A DNA stretch of 64,000 nucleotides, taken from NCBI RefSeq assembly GCF_023702715.1, contig NZ_CP098480.1, forward strand, positions 310,001 through 374,000. The letters are read 5' to 3'. Shown here piece after piece: positions 62,100 to 64,000 of the stretch. The position numbers and the translations under genes were made by a program. The notes under the pieces were generated by a model that did not search any database, had not been told where the DNA came from, and saw only the letters and a list, made by a program, of their open reading frames with translations. Position 1 is the first letter of the stretch; each line of letters starts with the position of its first letter. The DNA is from Acinetobacter sp. C32I. Its GTDB lineage: Bacteria; Pseudomonadota; Gammaproteobacteria; Pseudomonadales; Moraxellaceae.

Positions 62100-63002
62100 C
62101 TAAGCACACTTTGTTTGCCAATATGCAGTCGCATAGTTAGATAAGCTTTTTCGGTTTAAGACATGGCTAATATTTTGGCTGGCTTGCATCAGTTTTTCTA
62201 AATCAATCCCCGTTTCAAAGCCCATATGCGACAGCAAATAGAACAGATCTTCGGTCGCAACATTGCCAGAAGCGCCTTTGGCATAAGGGCAGCCACCCAG
62301 TCCTGCAAGGGATGAATCAAACACACGAATGCCTTGTTGTAAGGACTGGTAAATATTGGCAATCGCCATGCCATAGGTATTATGAAAATGCCCTGCTAAA
62401 ACTTTGCTGTCGAGTTCAGCTAGACAAGCTTGCCAAACTTTTTTGACTCGATCAGGTGTGGCGGTACCGATGGTTTCACCCAAAGATACTTCATAGCAAC
62501 CCATGTCATATAGTCGTTTAACCACGTTGACCACTTGTTCAGGTGCAATCGCACCTTCATAAGGACAATCGACGATACAAGAGACATAACCACGGACACG
62601 GATATGCTGCGCTTTGGCTGCACGTAGTACATCAGCGAATTTCTCAAAACTTTCATCAATTGAACAGTTGATATTTTTACGGGTAAAACTTTCAGAGGCT
62701 GCGGTAAATACCGCAACCTCCTTGCACCCCACCGCCTGAGCAGTCTCAAAGCCTTTGATATTTGGGGTAAGCAGGCTTAAATTCAGATTGGCGCGTTGGG
62801 GTAGCTGCTTAAACAGCTCATCGCTTTGCGCCATTTGCGGCACCCATTTGGCAGACACACAGGAACCCACTTCAATCGATTTTAGTCCAGCACTTATCAG
62901 ATCATGAATGAAGTTTAGGCGTTGTTCGACGGTCAACGCCTGTTTTTCGTTTTGCAGACCATCTCGGGGTCCAACTTCCACGATTTTGACAAACTCACTC
63001 AT
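62100..63002 (-). CDS. liuE: Hydroxymethylglutaryl-CoA lyase
   Basis: A 300 aa lyase that splits HMG-CoA into acetyl-CoA and acetoacetate, the last step of leucine catabolism. VEVGPRDGLQNEKQ, KSIEVGSCVSAKWVPQM, VSLGETIGTATPDRV, AGHFHNTYGMAIANIY and GLGGCPYAKGASGNVATED are all diagnostic, including the catalytic Cys. The ATG overlaps the stop of the carboxylase gene by 4 bases (ATGA). Also called mvaB. Confidence 0.93.
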   Translation of the reverse strand: MSEFVKIVEVGPRDGLQNEKQALTVEQRLNFIHDLISAGLKSIEVGSCVSAKWVPQMAQSDELFKQLPQRANLNLSLLTPNIKGFETAQAVGCKEVAVFTAASESFTRKNINCSIDESFEKFADVLRAAKAQHIRVRGYVSCIVDCPYEGAIAPEQVVNVVKRLYDMGCYEVSLGETIGTATPDRVKKVWQACLAELDSKVLAGHFHNTYGMAIANIYQSLQQGIRVFDSSLAGLGGCPYAKGASGNVATEDLFYLLSHMGFETGIDLEKLMQASQNISHVLNRKSLSNYATAYWQTKCA

Positions 63003-64000
63003 GCAACTTCCTCCTGTAAAGGCTGAAATTCCACTAGTTCATCGCCAGCTTTCACCTGATCACCCACCTGAAAATAGGCATCAACAATCACGCCATCTTG
63101 TGGTGCGCGGATGGTGTATTCCATTTTCATAGCTTCAAGCGTCATTAAGATATCGTCTTTTTTGACATTATGATTAGCACCGACCAGAACCTGAGTCACC
63201 ACACCTGGCATGGGTGCTTTGAGATGGCCTTGATCTGCTTGACTATCGTCCTGATGATAATCTTGGCGAATATAGCCAAATTTATGGCTTTGTCCCGTAT
63301 GGAACAGGGTAATGCCTTGCTGACTCTGGTTAAATGACAGTTTCTGTTGGGTGCCATTGAGATGAATCACAGCGCTATGTGCATCCAATAATTGTCCAGA
63401 AATCTGATAAATTTCGCCGTTATATTCTGCATTAAAACCATGTTCAGCCGAACTCAGCTTGATTTGAATAGTCTGATCTAAATAGCTCAGTTTAATCTTT
63501 TGCTGAAAAGCAATATTTAAACGCCATAGCGGTTGTGCTTGCCATAGCTGTTTTTGGCTAGAGCGGTTGTGATTAAGTTTACTTAAAAATTCGATAAAGG
63601 CGGTGGCAACGACCAATTCAGGTTTAATCTGTTCAGGCTGGAACAAGAAATCCTGTTCACGTTGAATCAGGTTGGTATCCAGTTTGGCCTGTTTAAATGA
63701 ATCACAGCGTACAATCTTTTCCAGAAAGGCAATATTATTCCCTAAACCATCGACGTGGAATTGACCGAGCGCATGTTGCATTTGGATTAAAGCCGCTTCA
63801 CGGTTTTTGCCCCATACAATCAATTTGGCAATCATTGGGTCATAATAGGTGGTGATCTCATCACCTTCTACTATGCCACTGTCAACACGGACAGACTTGC
63901 TTTGCGTTGGGTAGTGTAAATAGTCAATTTTGCCGATGGCAGGTAAGAAGCCTTTTTCGGGTTCTTCGGCATAGATACGCGCTTCAAGCGCATGACCATG
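62999..64000 (-). CDS. liuD: Methylcrotonyl-CoA carboxylase biotin-containing subunit (partial)
   Basis: The C-terminal about 330 residues of a biotin-dependent carboxylase; the frame runs off the window at 64000, so the N-terminal biotin carboxylase part is missing. HALEARIYAEEP and TYYDPMIAKLIVWGKNREAA come from the biotin carboxylase C-domain; the end has LKAPMPGVVTQV and the biotinylated Lys in LEAMKMEYTIRAPQDGVI. With HMG-CoA lyase directly downstream, the 3-methylcrotonyl-CoA carboxylase alpha subunit (LiuD/MccA) is the best fit. Confidence 0.85.
   Translation of the reverse strand, partial: HGHALEARIYAEEPEKGFLPAIGKIDYLHYPTQSKSVRVDSGIVEGDEITTYYDPMIAKLIVWGKNREAALIQMQHALGQFHVDGLGNNIAFLEKIVRCDSFKQAKLDTNLIQREQDFLFQPEQIKPELVVATAFIEFLSKLNHNRSSQKQLWQAQPLWRLNIAFQQKIKLSYLDQTIQIKLSSAEHGFNAEYNGEIYQISGQLLDAHSAVIHLNGTQQKLSFNQSQQGITLFHTGQSHKFGYIRQDYHQDDSQADQGHLKAPMPGVVTQVLVGANHNVKKDDILMTLEAMKMEYTIRAPQDGVIVDAYFQVGDQVKAGDELVEFQPLQEEVA

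Overview
The window is a chromosomal segment of a low-GC gammaproteobacterium, most likely an Acinetobacter. The gene set points there: overlapping xseA/xseB, an AroP/PheP-type permease, CopC/CopD, a TorF-type porin, an Fsr efflux pump, YcaQ, GcdH, a fused indolepyruvate:ferredoxin oxidoreductase and liu-type leucine catabolism. So does the AT-rich sequence. I saw no tRNA, rRNA, CRISPR array, transposase or integrase.

Layout: (1) 1-3.9 kb is housekeeping: dsbA, xseB/xseA and an aromatic amino acid permease. (2) 4.0-40.3 kb is one large accessory island. It holds three RHS (YD-repeat) polymorphic-toxin genes with Sec signal peptides: RHS1 5183-10783 minus, RHS2 17096-21967 minus and RHS3 32497-36960 plus. 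Each ends in a different C-terminal domain (CT), and each is followed by candidate immunity genes and, for RHS2 and RHS3, by displaced toxin fragments. RHS1 and RHS2 share a 1.68 kb nearly identical 5' part. Between RHS2 and RHS3 lies a Tad/Flp-type pilus locus: a TadE-like gene on the minus strand just upstream of RHS2, and on the plus strand Flp pilin, TadG-like, TadE-like, a small secreted protein, a pilin-like peptide, CpaB, CpaC secretin, FHA-CpaF ATPase, TadB, TadC and DUF192, then RHS3. RHS2 and RHS3 are thus the distal genes of two divergent units that each carry pilus genes. (3) 40.5-46.5 kb holds a 2-oxoglutarate/Fe(II) amino-acid-hydroxylase-like enzyme and a polar amino acid ABC transporter with two tandem binding proteins, then a VOC protein. 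(4) 46.5-55.6 kb holds a TorF porin, an HxlR/MFS divergent pair, CopC/CopD, a TetA-like MFS, an Fsr/AraC divergent pair and YcaQ. (5) 55.7-64.0 kb is catabolic: glutaryl-CoA dehydrogenase, indolepyruvate oxidoreductase with a divergent LysR regulator, HMG-CoA lyase, and the 3' part of the methylcrotonyl-CoA carboxylase biotin subunit, which runs off the window.

The most interesting unit is the Tad-RHS island. It pairs a surface pilus and secretin system with secreted RHS toxins whose CT/immunity cassettes appear to have been exchanged repeatedly. Remnants of at least four older cassettes remain: a nuclease CT tail plus immunity, an ADP-ribosyltransferase-like CT plus immunity, an RHS linker plus immunity, and a 25-codon toxin tail plus immunity. 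Several of these genes are broken at homopolymer runs, which could be decay, phase variation or sequencing error. Functions for toxin and immunity genes are inferred from motifs and position, not proven.
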